Below are positions 46,534-59,210 of a stretch of 64,000 nt of DNA, piece after piece. Numbering within the stretch: the first letter of the stretch is position 1; each line of letters begins with the position of its first letter. Source of the stretch: Medicago truncatula (lineage: Eukaryota; Streptophyta; Magnoliopsida; Fabales; Fabaceae); the NCBI RefSeq assembly GCF_003473485.1, contig NC_053044.1, positions 26,409,591 to 26,473,590 on the forward strand. Direction: 5' to 3'. Under the pieces are notes generated by a model. The model was given only the letters and a program-made list of their open reading frames with translations. It had not been told where the DNA came from and made no database searches. A program made the translations under genes and the position numbers.

Positions 46534-49500
46534 TTTAACTTTGCCAAACTTCTCTCTCTCACCCCAAAATCTGAAAAACTAACATTGTTTGATTTTTTAC
46601 TGTTTTTTGTTCAAAATCATCATATTTGAAGCATTTTTAATCAGCAAACACAAGGTAAGATCATTCCCTCGATTTCTCAATGTTTGCCTAACTAGATTGT
46701 TCCCAATTCATTGACCATTTTAACTTTAAAAAAAAAAAACTAACTTGTATTTTCACAGATAAAAATTGTTTGTTTAAAACCTCTCCAAAAAAAAATATGG
46801 TTTGTTTAAAAGAATATTATTGAAAGTTGTATTTTGCCTATTCTATCATTAGTATTTCATACGTTTTGTTTAAGTTTTGATGCTTTTGGTAAAATTTAAC
46901 TTTTAATTAATATTATTGCCAGTTTGTTTAAAAAAAATATATTTTAATTATTTCAAAAACTTAATTTTGTTAAAAGTTACTTCTTAGTGAGAGAAAAAAA
47001 GAAAGTGATTTTTTAACTTGAATATGTAGCCACCTTAGGGGTGTCTAAATCCAAACACGAAAAAAAATTCAAATCGATCCAAAATCAAATTGTAAATCAA
47101 TCAAGAAATATCAAAAATATATAAAAAAATTATATATTCTTATTTATTGGTTTAGAACTAGAATTAAATACTTTAGAGACAAAACTCTTGGATGAGGTAT
47201 GAAAATGATGGTAGAAGACTCTTACTCGTTCCTTTTGTAAGTTGACAAAATAAACAGGTCATGGTTTATAAGGCAAGTTAAGATGAAGGATTTGCAAAAT
47301 GCATTTTTCATTGTTTGTTATTATCTCTGCTCATAAATGTATTTAGTGAAGTTAGATTTGTTTTTCTATTTTCAAAAGCATGTGTTAATACAGTTGCATT
47401 AGACTAACCAGATTAGTCAAAAATTATGTGTCCATTAGGTATTTTTGGTTTTGCTTGCTGTTTTGTATTTAATATTTTTTGTTTTGCTAAAGTAAAAATG
47501 ACTTAAATTTGTAAGAACACCACTTTCACTCAATCAAATTGGTAGAAAAACAAAATTGAAAACATAAAATGATAAAATTCAACATTGTTAAAATTAAAAA
47601 GGATGAATATGTGATCAAACTAATTAATTACATAAAATGACAAACTGAAAAATCAAAATATAGATTGAAGACGATATGTCAATTTGAATAAAATGAATGT
47701 TGCAACAATAACAGCGCACCAAAATGCCTGACAAAAAACGTTGCACCTAGACTATAAAATCATGGAATAACATGAAAGAAAAATAAGTTTTATGTGAAAA
47801 TAACTTAGATATAAAAATATGTAAAAGAATGATTTGTGAATGTCTAAAATATAGCCCGAAATCACCATTTTATGTGGATAGTGAAAAAGGAAGAAAAGAA
47901 TGAAGAGATAGTTGTGAGAGAGATGACTCCACTTATACAAATGTCATTTCAATTAGTATCAATAATATATTGACAACAATATATACTCGTAACAAAAAAA
48001 AAATAATGATTTTTTTGTTACCATGAAATTGGTATGAAATTTTTATTGTCGCACAACATAGAATGCCATTTTTTAATCTTCTCTGAGGAATTTGTGGGAT
48101 ATACAAGATGAGTTCTTTCCTTTTAATCGGATTTTAATTTTCATCAAAAAACTTATGAAGCACACGATCAGATACGCATGAGCTAGTAATTGAACCCCTA
48201 ACTATATGTTTAAGGAATTTAAGTTCCTTGGATAAATTCCTTATTAGTAAATAATAATTACTTTTGTACGATAGATTGATGTCATAGATGAAAAATTATG
48301 ATTTTTTACTTTAGACTAAATCCAAAATAAAACTTACAAAGATCAAAATCAACTATATTTTGAGATATATGAATTATATATTCAAATCAATTAGGTTTGT
48401 TTTACTTTTAATTTTATATTTACAATATTTGATTTTTGGATGAAATTAAGAGTCTGCTGTATATCACAACTTATTTTGTGAAAAAATCACTAAATTTTTA
48501 AAATAATAACTTTTAAAAAAATAATTTGTTTACTACAAATTTATTTAAAAACGAACAATTGAAAATAATTGAAAATTATTTTAAATGAGAACCTTTTTCA
48601 AATAGCGTAGTTTAAAAATAAATTCGAACCTAATTTTTTTAAGCGTAAAATAAGTATATATGGTTAAGTTAGAAGAAAAATGTACCATATACAAACATAG
48701 TTTTATTTATATTTCAACTACTAATTGGAAGGAAAAAAAACTACAAATTGGCTTTAACCAATTTTTAATTGGGTTTAACTCGGTTGTGCAAAATTTAGAA
48801 CATATGTCTTTTTCTTTTATACGCATTATCAAGGATATTTTTGAGCTTGAAGTTTGCCTCAATCCTGATGAATTTTCTGACTAAGCTAAACATTTTTTAT
48901 ATAAAATAATTCAATAATTCTATTTTGACAATTTCTTAGTTGTTCAACACAACATACATATATATACATTTGAACTTTTAAATACATCACATTTTTCATA
49001 TTTCTCGAGTCACAACAACAATTATAAAAATGTAGGCAAGAATTTAATTCAAGTGGTTAATAACCTTCATCAAATGACGAATTATTTAAGAGAAATTGAA
49101 TTTGATTTTCAGATCAAACAATTCATCAAACTTTAGTTACACCTTGTTCGAACTTTGAATTATCAAATTCCTTTTTTCTAGAAACCGAAGAGTTAACACA
49201 AAAAGACAATTATAAATAATATACTTTTTAGGAAAAAAGCTTATAGCATTTTAGTTAAAATGTGTTCAATATAATGTGGTATTTCAACTAATATTTAAAA
49301 ACTAACCGATAATATGATCGCATCAGCTAAGTTATAGACAACCTCATTTGTTTGTTTTCGAACAAACTCAACATTGGAGTTTTCATAAAATCTAACTAAA
49401 ATAGCTTTATTGTTATCTATAACATATTAACATCCCTATACTTAGTTACATCATATTTTTAGGACAGGAATATTATCCACTACCTCTTAGAGTGTAACTG

Positions 49501-49994
49501 AAAGTCAACATGTGTTACATGCCTCAATTTTTTTTTTTTTTTTAAGAAGTTAAATTAGCCCATTTAAATTGACACTCGGAAAAATCGAACTTGAGACATC
49601 GAGAATGAGCACACTTTCAGATTCCAATATCACCAAACCAACCCAAATGGGTTCCTTTTAAATCTTAAAGTTGAACGCTTCTCCCATGTAAACGTCATAA
49701 ATTGAAAATCAGCTTTTACCAAAAACAAATGCACATATATATATCATCTCTAAATACCTATCCCAACTTTATTGAGTTGAGTAAAAAAAAAATGCATCAA
49801 TATTGCATTTGAATCTACTAGATTTGGTTCCACTTCACAATTCATGTTCTTATACAATATTAAATAAGATTGTCAATTTTTAATTCTTCAAAAAATATTT
49901 TTAAAAATAATATTTCTTTCAAAAAATAATTATTTCTAAAATATTATATTTATCAAAAATAAAAACATTACCCAAAATAATTTTATTCATAAAC
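46534..49994. other. Long AT-rich intergenic region
   Basis: No convincing gene in 3.5 kb. 46550-46672 resembles a 5' untranslated exon ending at a cacaag|gtaaga donor, but no downstream exon was found. 48720-48880 shares a stretch (aattgggtttaactcggttg) with 25850-25890, probably an old repeat. Confidence 0.45.
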
Positions 49995-50860
49995 ATGTCC
50001 CCACTTCTCCTCTCCTTGCCTTGTATTTCTAACACCAACTCCTCCTTCCTTCCCCCTACATTGGATGCACATCTGCTTCCCTCTGCAGCTCTCTCCATTT
50101 CTATGGCAATTTCAACCTATCCTCTTTCCTCTTCTTCTTCTTCATCTTCTCTAATCTTACACTGTCTTCCAACCTCTCATTCAACGCCCTCTTTCTCCAT
50201 TCTTGCACTCTCAACACCACACACTTCACTCAAGATTTTGCTATAAAGTTTCAATCTTTTTGTTGTAAACTTTCTTTTTCTTTCTCATTTTGGACACCCT
50301 TTTGGCCATTTTGCTTGATTCTCACATCTTCAGCTCGCAAAACCTCTTCTTGGTGGGTTTTTTCAGCATCTAGATCAGTTTTTCAGAAGGGTTTTTCTCT
50401 GATCTGGTTGTAGACATAGGTTTTTGTAGCTTGGTCAATTCAGTAGATCTTCTATTTTTGCAGAAGATCCTGTCTTTTCCAAGGCTTGTGAGATTGAGAA
50501 AACAAAAGGGTCAATTTAGGTGATGTTTTTCTTTGATTGCCAAATCCCTTTTTAATATTTGAGATTTTTTATATTTTTTTGTTAGATTTCATTTGGAAAG
50601 ACATGTATGTTTAAGTTCATGATTGTACTGTGGTTTTGAGGATTTTGGTTAGTTTTATGTTGTAAAACATCTTTGTATTTTCCTAGGTAGCTGTTCTTAG
50701 GTTTGATGTAACTAAGGTTTTTTAGAGGGTTAATTGTTTTTCCATGATGTTGGTATACTGCAAGGTTGTTACTTTGTGACAAATGAACTAAGGGTCTAGA
50801 TTGGACCCTATACTACTTTTTGAAATCAAGTGTATGTCTAGTGTTGGTATTCTCTTTAAG
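49995..50860 (+). promoter_or_regulatory. Probable 5' leader of the BAH/Agenet gene
   Basis: CT-rich leader typical of plant 5' UTRs from about 49995 to 50518, followed by a likely leader intron (possible donor near 50519, possible acceptor tctag at 50799). An upstream ORF of 83 codons (49995-50246, Ser/Leu-rich) lies in it and could damp translation; nothing supports it as a conserved protein. Confidence 0.4.
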
Positions 50861-53800
50861 ATGTCGATAGACGATCCGTGTTTTGTGGAATGGAAAGAGC
50901 ATTTTGTTTCACAAGAGCGTGGCCATCGTATAGTTCACTATTACCTAAAGGACTCTGCTGGGGAGTCCTTTCTTGCAGTTGTCGGCACTGAGAGGAGTGT
51001 TAGACACATGTGCTATGTTATTGCAGAGGAGTTCTTGGAAATTTGTGGAATGGAAATTCCACCTGGTTTCAAATGGAGATCTAGAAGAGAGGTGGTTGAT
51101 TGGCTGACCTCGATGTTATCAAAGCAGCATCTGGAGGAAGATAGAAGTGGTAAGTCGATGTTTCTTATTTCTACTGATCGAATCAGTTGTCGCCATATAT
51201 AATTATGTTGATCATTGTAGTGTTGTCAAGCGTGAAAAAGAACAGTTTATTCAAATTCTGCTACGCATCAGTGTTATAGTGCGCTGTAGCCTCTATTTGC
51301 CATCATTTTACACTAAATAGTGTATTGTGGAACAATGGTGATTTGTTCAAGTTTTGCGACGCTATAGCACTAAGGCGTAGCGCTATAGCACTTAGTGGGA
51401 TAAGACTTGGTTTTTGTTGCTTGTTGTATAGAACTAAAGCGCCCCTATTGTTGCTATTTAACAACACTGGACCATTGTAGGTTGAACAATAATTTGTAAA
51501 ATAATAATATAAGGATGTGATGGTTTTATCATAAAACTTTTATGTGATCCAATCGAATGATATAGACTTATGAACAACGATATCTGCTTTTGTCTGAAAC
51601 AGCAGCAATATTGATGTGGTTCGATAAATATTTTTGTCATTATATGTAGTAGAAGAGAAGTACATAATACTTAATGTTTAAGTAAATTTATCATTTTTTT
51701 TGGATTTCAAATTACAGTATGGCCTGTTCATAATTTGGCACTAGCTCACAAGATCGCAAATGGCAGTGTCAAAGAAGTTAGTGCACAAATGGTGGATGAC
51801 AAGGTATTTCCCTTTTTGTTTATTTTTCCTTATTCTCACTTTCTCTATTTCCATCTACTGTTTCTGATGAATGTTTTTAACGCATGCATACTCCTCTTTT
51901 TCAGGATATTCCAAAGAGTAACTCCAAATTATCCAATTCAGACATCGTTTGGTCAGGACTTGCGTGGACATGTGGCAAACAACTCAAACATTATCCTGCT
52001 TTTTGCAGAAATGGGATCCAAATTGGGGTAAGAAGCCCTTGAACTAAATATCAAGAGAATTTTAATTGTTTCGTTTTTAAAACAAACCTAATACTTATGT
52101 TGTTTTTTTAATCTCATGTTTACATTTTTCTGATACTCAGATTCAATCCTTTGTTTTTGTCATGGGCAATGGAGAGAACCATTATGTTGCTTATTTAGAG
52201 GATATGTATGAAGATAGGAGGGGACAGAAAAAGGTTAAAGTAAGGTGGTTTCACCACAATCAGGAAGTCAAAGGTGCAATTCCTGTACGAAATACTCACC
52301 CACGGGAGGTTTTCATCACATCATATTCTCAAGTCATCAGTGCAGAGTGTGTTGATGGACCTGCCGCAGTCTTAACTCGGGAACACTTCGAAAAATGCAC
52401 ACCTTATTTTTCCCCCTCTTCAACAGACAGAATACATTTGTGCTTTAGGCAATTAAAAGGCAACAAAGTCAAGCCCTTTGACTTAAGCAAACTGCGTGGC
52501 TACTACACTCAGCCAGCTCTTTCTTCCTTGCGCGTTGATACTATCCACAACACCGAGTCTCACAGCAACAGCCTCACAGGAGAAGATGAAGATTTGGATG
52601 TTGGTGATGATGCAAAGCGGGGAGCCAAGAGGAGTAGAAGTGTTACTAATGGTCGAGAAGGGGTTAGGAAGTTGATTAGGAGTAATCCAATGATGGGATA
52701 CCAAACTTTCCAAGTTGTAAATTATGCAAGGCCGGATAGGAGATTGCTTTCTCTGAAAAAGGTTGATTGTAAGCCTTGGTTTAATCCCACATACAAGGTT
52801 GATGACAAGATAGAGGTACTCTCTCAAGATAGTGGTATCCGAGGCTGCTGGTTCAGGTGTACAATTGTACAGGTAGCTCGGAAACAATTGAAAGTCCAAT
52901 ATGATGATGTTCAAGATGAAGATGGAAGTGGAAATCTTGAGGTACAATCAAACTTTTGAGATATTCTAATTTCCTTTTTTGTCAGTACTTGAGCTATATT
53001 TCAAATTTGCATAAATAATGGGGGTTCCTATTTAAGGTTTTATCTTGATAGAAGGACGGTATAATGCTTTAAAAGCTTTTGCTATGACTGAATCTAGAGA
53101 AAAGCTGAATTCATTGATGGTCTATTTTAAGCAATCTTACTTTGCATTCACAGTTTGATTCCATGACACAATTTTTTGTCCACTTAGTCACGTGGCAGCA
53201 ATTCCAATTGTTGTACTTTTACCAAGGCTTCTCTTATTTTAAGTAATAAATGTTATTTATTCACTGTTTTTTCTGTATGAAAGCATACACTATTCTAGTT
53301 TAAGCTTAATGTGGAATTTAGACATGCTGGACTAATCATTGTTAAAACATTCAACTGAAATATACTATTCTTGGTCTCTAATATTCTTTTAAATGACAAA
53401 GTTTTACTGCATAAAATCTTTTTGTTCGAACTAAATGGACTCTCATGTTGAAATACGCTTGATCATTTCTTTGAAATATTACTAGATATAAATAACAGTA
53501 GATTATTTAGGCCTGTCTTATACAGAGATTTCAGTTTCTTAGTGCAGTACAAGAGATTCATTTTTCAAATGTAGCTGGTAATGGCCGATAGCAACATGTG
53601 TCAGAATGGCGAGTAAAATATGATATGGTTTTTTCCTCTTAATGGAGTTAATATTCCCAATGTAAAACAAAATATTCAAAGAAATGATTGTATAGATTCC
53701 CTTAATGCATAACAATTACTCTGCTTCCTTTTGAATTCAATTTTTTAATCTTGATCTCTATTTTTTAGGAGTGGATCCCTGCTTTTAAGTTGGCCAAGCC

Positions 53801-54786
53801 TGATAAACTTGAGATGAGACAACCTGGACGATCGACCATCAGACCAGCTCCACCTCTTGAAGAACAAGAATTGATTGTCGAGGTTGGAACTGCCGTCGAT
53901 GCATGGTGGAGTGATGGATGGTGGGAGGGGGTTATAACTACAATTGACAACTGTGGTGATGACAATGTTCAAGTTTACTTTCCTGGTAAGCTGTTAATTG
54001 TCACATGTTTCCCTATAATGCCCTGTTTGGATAAAAAGATTAATTAAGTTCTTATAGAGTAACACTTATCATATAATATGCATAAGCTAAATGAAGTCAA
54101 ACTGTTTTTATATAAGATATAAGTTGTTTTCATAAGCTATCTTAGAAAGCTTATGGGATTATGCTGAAAATAGTTTATGGACGTGTCATATGCTCTCCTA
54201 AACAGTTTTACAAGTGCTTATGTCACTAGATAGTTTTGAATAAATCAATTCAAATAGACTCTAAATTTTGTCATCCTTCTCCAATTTGTAATAGAATTAT
54301 TTTGTGGTATCAGGTGAAAGCTTGCAAATGACAGTACATAAGAAGGACTTAAGAATATCTAGAGATTGGTTAGGCGGCACGTGGGTCAATATAAAGGCAA
54401 AGCCTGATATAACCCCAACTATATTAACTTCTATTAGCTTTAACACAAACCTCACTTTGTCTCCATCTTTGGAAAAAGATGCAGACTCGGTTGGTTTTGC
54501 TAATTCATGTCATGAAGTTCCTGCTGAGAAGTCTAATAAACCTGATATTGTTGAAGAGAAACTTGTATGTTGTGGTGTTGCTGAAAATGGGGTTTGTGTC
54601 CAAGATGATAAACCTCCTTCAGAAAAAAGTACCCAAGTTGGTGATATTGAAGATGATGGTGGTAACAATGACAACGGTGAGAGTGGTGATAACAAGAATG
54701 TTAATAATGAGAATAGCGATGCAAAGGTGATTCGGACTTCGAGTGTTGAGTGTAAAAGTGTAGAACTAATGGAAGTTACTGTATAA
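50861..54786 (+). CDS. BAH and tandem Agenet domain protein, six coding exons
   Basis: Coding exons 50861-51149, 51718-51803, 51905-52027, 52141-52941, 53769-53985 and 54314-54786. All introns are GT-AG and phases agree, giving 662 residues. An in-frame ATG at 50834 would add nine; I chose 50861 (MSIDDPCFVEWKEHF) because the fold seems to start there. The BAH domain is at about residues 140-285 (SFVFVMGNGENHYVAYLEDM, VKVRWFHHNQEV, THPREVFITSY). A basic nuclear-signal-like patch RGAKRSRS lies near 325, and two Agenet units at about 380-545 (YKVDDKIEVLSQDSGIRGCW, EVGTAVDAWWSDGWWEGVI). The C-terminal tail is acidic and Asn-rich. BAH and Agenet modules read histone marks, so a nuclear chromatin-reader role is likely; the mark is unknown. 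Arabidopsis has proteins of the same architecture. Confidence 0.92.
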
Positions 54787-55685
54787 TCAATTTTTTTAAA
54801 GACCATTCATAAACATATGATGTTGCTGATCATAGTTTTGAATTGCGAACCGCGGCTGCAATATACAGTTTTAGAGATCTTTGAATGGCATCACTACGAC
54901 CGTATTTTTTTGCATTTTACTGCAATATGAAGGTTCTCAGTGTAACCGCAACCTCAATTTGAAACGATGGTGCCGATTATAAAGCTTTGCCATCATCTCA
55001 TGCTTTGTTGTAATCTGAGTTTCAATTTTAGTTTGATATAATGTATTGTATATAGTAGTTATAAGGGATATGAGGAAGTTGATTGATTTTAACTTGTTTA
55101 GTTGCCTTCAGAGATGTACAGTTTGAGTGTAATGTAGAAGTCTGTTTTTTTTTTTTTCTTTTTCTTTTTCTTTTTCCATTAAGTAGGTTGTGGTAGAAAG
55201 TAGATTTCTTTTGTATCAAACATGTATTGTTGAGTAATTTCATATTTGATAAGACTATGTTCATCTACAATACTACATATTTGAGTATCTTAAATGCACT
55301 ATCTATGAATACTCTTTATTTTATTTTATTTTTTTCTTTTAAGAAATCCATGAATATGTTTTCCTTAATATTTTTTTTTATAATATGTGGTGATGCGTCT
55401 TTTATTTATGTTTTTACTATCGAAAAGATGGACACGTGAGTGCCCATGTGATTGTTTCTGCTTCTTTTATTGTTCTAACGTTTGAAAATTATGAATGATT
55501 TTTTTATGAAATTTTAATTTTGATTGAAAGTAAAAATATAAATATTTTTTTCTTTCAAATTATAAAGAAATCAAACTAACAAATCAATGATACCAAAAAT
55601 ATAACAAAAAAAATCTAAATTCTTATTTTTTGAATGATACTAACAATAATCTTTATTATAGAAAAAATTGTTCAAGAATATAATT
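54787..55685. other. 3' flank of the BAH/Agenet gene
   Basis: 54835-54990 contains a degenerate TIR-element-like stretch (catagttttgaattgcgaac). A poly-T/CTTTTT run lies at 55146-55180. No gene. Confidence 0.4.
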
Positions 55686-55905
55686 GAGATAATAAAAAAG
55701 TGAGTATATATTTACTAATCTAGTTTGTTACACTTTTTTAAAGGATAAAGCATAACAAACTGGACATATATATACTCACATCATAATTGGATAATAAAAG
55801 AGTGAGTATATATTTACTTATCTAGTTTGTTACATTTTTTAAAGGATAAAGCATAACAAATTGGACATATATATACTCATATCGTATTTGTTACACATTT
55901 TTTTA
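55686..55905 (+). repeat. Two-copy tandem repeat, about 110 bases per unit
   Basis: The unit gtgagtatatatttact.atc, tagtttgttaca, aaaggataaagcataacaaa, tggacatatatatactca occurs twice with few differences. Confidence 0.85.
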
Positions 55906-56015
55906 ATATTTAAATTTATTTTTATCTATTCTATTTGTTATTTGTATTGAAAATTAAGGGCATTTTTGGAAAGAAAAATTCAACCCAACAATGCTGAAAG
56001 GGTAGTTTTCTTTAT

Positions 56016-56871
56016 GGTTAATTAAGTTTTTTATCCTTATAAATATCTGCAGTTTTTTTGTCCCTATAAAAACAAATAACACTTTTTAGTCCCTACAAAA
56101 CTTTCTGTTACTGTTTTTAGTCCCTGTTAAATTAAAATTTGTTTAATTATGCTTAAAATTTTAAATCTTTTAAAGATTTTTTACATACTTGTTTAAAACA
56201 TTATAAAACGTTCCGCTGCAATAAGTTAGCTCAAAATTTTATTTTTAGGTCCAAATTTTTGTTAGTTTTATCTTGAATTTTTTAGGTTTGAAAAAAATTA
56301 TATTTAATTCAGTAATGTTAAAAAAAATCTAATTTTTTATAAAAGAGATTATTATAATGTTTTTTTTACAAGAGAGATTATTATAATGTTCTTAACATGT
56401 TTGTTAAAAATCATTTAAAAATATAAAATTTTAAATATAATTAAACACATACTTTTAGTCCTTGTAAAATTAAAATTTTCTTAATGTTTAAACTTTTAAA
56501 TTTTTTACATATTTATTTAGAACATTATACAAAGTTCCTCCGCAAAAAAGTAACTCAAAATTTTATTATTAGGTCCAAATTTTCATTAATATAATCTTAA
56601 AATTTTGGCTTTTAGAAAAATTCATATTTAATTCATTACATGTTAAAAAACTAAAAGATTAAGCATGTCTGTAAAAAATCTTTTAAAAATTTAGAAGTTT
56701 AAGCATGATTAAACAAATTTTAATTTAACGGGGACTAAAAACACTAACGGAAAATTTTGTAGGGACTAAAAAGTGTGATTTGATTTTACAGGACTAAAAA
56801 CAAAATTGTTGATATGTATAGGACCAAAAACTTTTTTTTTTTTTTTTGAAGAAGGACCAAAAACTTAATCC
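56016..56871. mobile_element. TIR element, MULE-like
   Basis: About 856 bases with long inverted ends (ggttaattaagtttttt on the left, ggattaagtttttggtcc as complement of the right), then tttttagtccctacaaaa against its complement. A direct internal repeat is at 56110-56320 and 56455-56640. No coding, and no target duplication found, so the superfamily is a guess. Confidence 0.6.
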
Positions 56872-57072
56872 TTGATATAGATTTATTTATTTAAGTGCCA
56901 TCTACAAGTTTGTTACGTTTTTCCATTTATTATCATTTTTGTTTAGGTTTGTTACCTATTTTTCCTCGGTCAAAAAAGATATGATAAAACCAACTTTCTA
57001 AAACAAGTTTATTATTATTTTTTGCTGGTTTTGTTACCTCTTTCTAACAAACTTTTGAAAGCGTGTGACCAC
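56872..57072. other. Upstream region of the cytochrome b561 gene
   Basis: AT-rich, no gene. Confidence 0.4.
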
Positions 57073-57080
57073 TATAAAAG
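57073..57080 (+). promoter_or_regulatory. TATA box of the DOMON/cytochrome b561 gene
   Basis: tataaaag about 100 bases before the ATG; predicts transcription starting near 57105. Confidence 0.65.
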
Positions 57081-57107
57081 TAGGCAATGGGATCCATGAA
57101 TTCATAG

Positions 57108-57178
57108 CATTCAAAACATTGTTGAATATTTTCTTAAGTCATCATTCAAAACGTTATCGAATATTTTCTTAAGCCATG
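57108..57178 (+). repeat. Tandem duplication of the 5' leader up to the start codon
   Basis: The unit cattcaaaac.tt.t.gaata + ttttcttaag.cat occurs twice in a row. The second copy ends ccATGG, the start codon; the first ends tcatca and lacks the ATG. Confidence 0.85.
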
Positions 57179-58423
57179 GCTTCGATTCCAAAACTTCTTT
57201 TGCTTCTCACCCTGTTCACATCGTTCATCAACCTTACAACCTCACTACCATGCAACTCGTACACTTTTCCAAATAACCTTAACTTTGCAAGATGCAGTGA
57301 CCTACCCGTTTTAGATTCCTCTCTTTATTGGAACTACAATCCAAAAACTAGTGTTATCGATGTTGCATTCAAGAAAATTAATGTAAAGGATTCTAGTTGG
57401 ATTGCTTGGGCCATAAACCCTAATTCGAATGGCATGATAGGATCGCAAGCTCTAATCGGTCATCGAAACTTTGATGGAAGTTTCAAAGTCTATACTTCAC
57501 AAATAACAAGTTACCAAACTATGTTACAAGAGGGTAACATTAGTCTTCCAGTTTATAATATTTCAGGAATGTACCTAGATGGAAGCATGATGATATTTGC
57601 AAGTTTGGAACTTCCTAAAAACGTCAGTTTGGTTAATCATGTTTGGCAAGAAGGATCAGTTTCTAGTGATGGAAGATTGAGATCTCATGCTTTGACTGGA
57701 GCAAATGTTCAAAGTTTTGGAACTTTGGATTTTCAATCTGGAAATATTATCTCCCATAGTTTTGGTGGAAAATTGATGTCAAAAATCAAACTAAGAATCG
57801 TAAGTAACTTCTTTATTTATTTATTTATTTATTATTATTATTTGTTTGGAATTTTGAATTTTAGTAGTTTATATGATCACTAACACTCCGTCTCTCTAAA
57901 GGTACATGCAATTTTTAATGTTATAAGTTGGGGAACACTAATGCCAATTGGAGTAATAATGGCTCGTCACTTGAAGAGATTTGAAGGACCAACAGGATCA
58001 ACATGGTTTCAATTGCATAGAGCATGTCAATCTATAGCATTATTATTGGGCACTGTTGGTTTTGCCACTGGTTTATATATGGGAAACCAACCAGGAATTC
58101 ATAACACACCACATAAATGTGTTGGAATCACTCTAATGACTTTGGCACTTGTTCAAGTTTTTGTTGCAATTCTTCTTAGACCAAAGAAAGATCACAAGTA
58201 TAGAATATGGTGGAACATTTTTCATTTCTTAGTTGGTTACACAACCATTATCTTAGCTATATGGAACGTCTTCAAAGGCTTTGACATCTTGGGGGGAAAT
58301 ATCATGTTTAAAATTATCTATGCTTGTGTAATTGGATGTTTGGTTTTGATTGGTTTGAGTTTAGAAGTTGTTGCTTGGATTATGTGGCTATGGAACAAGA
58401 AGAGCAAAGAACTTGGAGTATAG
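57176..58423 (+). CDS. DOMON and cytochrome b561 domain protein
   Basis: Two exons, 57176-57799 and 57902-58423, GT-AG intron, phase 0, 381 residues, full length for the family. A signal peptide at residues 1-23 (LLLLLTLFTSFINLTTS) precedes a DOMON domain at about 45-165 (WIAWAINPNSNGMIGSQAL, SGMYLDGSMMIFASLELP). Exon 2 is almost exactly the cytochrome b561 core with five membrane helices at about 209-370 and conserved histidines in HAIFNVISWGTLMPIG, FQLHRACQ, NTPHKCVGI and NIFHFLVGY, the likely haem ligands. Members are plasma-membrane electron carriers, the DOMON part facing the apoplast; ascorbate is the usual donor of b561 cores. Plant relatives are often called auxin-responsive. The start lies in a strong ccATGG context. 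Confidence 0.93.
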
Positions 58424-59210
58424 AGAAGATAAGGCTAAAGGGTTGTCTTTGCTTATTATGTTGAACAAACTCTACTTTTGTATTTTTAATGCTATTTTGT
58501 TTATTGGAAGAAAACAATTGCTATCATTGACTATAAGATAATTTGTATTGATTGTTTAATGTTTAGTGAACTTCATTGTTTTAATTTCTGGTAATTGGTT
58601 TTGTTGCCTTTGTGATTATTACTTTTGCATATTTGTTTCTCTGAAAATATTTGTAAATTGTTTGTAGATACCACACAATATGTGCTACAACAATTTAGAT
58701 ATTGATTATCCTTCAAAAAAAAAAATTAGATCTTGATTATAAAACTTAACCAAATCGTCAAACTGGCTAGTGCATATTGTTTTTACACCATCTTATCCCA
58801 AAATTGAATTGAGGCATAAACAAATTTTAACAAAACAATGACAACCTTCATTGAAATAATTTACCCACGTCCACACAAGCAGTGTTTATCTTATATTTTT
58901 TTTCCTCATTTCTCAAGCTCAAAAGATGCAGGTTAAAGAAAAGAAGAAGAAAAAAAGAGGGCGATAAAACTGAACATGAGACTGAAGACAAAATTGGAAA
59001 TCAATAGTGAATTTCCAAACCTTAAGTTAAGGGGAGAGATCGGAGATAGAGGAGAGACGTGGAGTTTGGTGATGAGGGGTAGAGTTTGGGGGTTTAAAAC
59101 TATATGATATGATGTATTACGTTGATTGAAGGGGTGGTTTGTGCCTTTCTGGTACTACTAAGTTTCCTACTTAACCAAAAACAAATTTTCAACCTTATTT
59201 TTGTTTGAAA
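58424..59210. other. Intergenic
   Basis: 58424-58570 is the likely 3' UTR of the b561 gene. 58900-59100 is purine-rich and not coding. Nothing else seen. Confidence 0.45.

Noticed and set aside
46550-46680. Possible 5' untranslated exon with a gtaaga donor
   Set aside because: No coding exon found on the plus strand in the next 3 kb.
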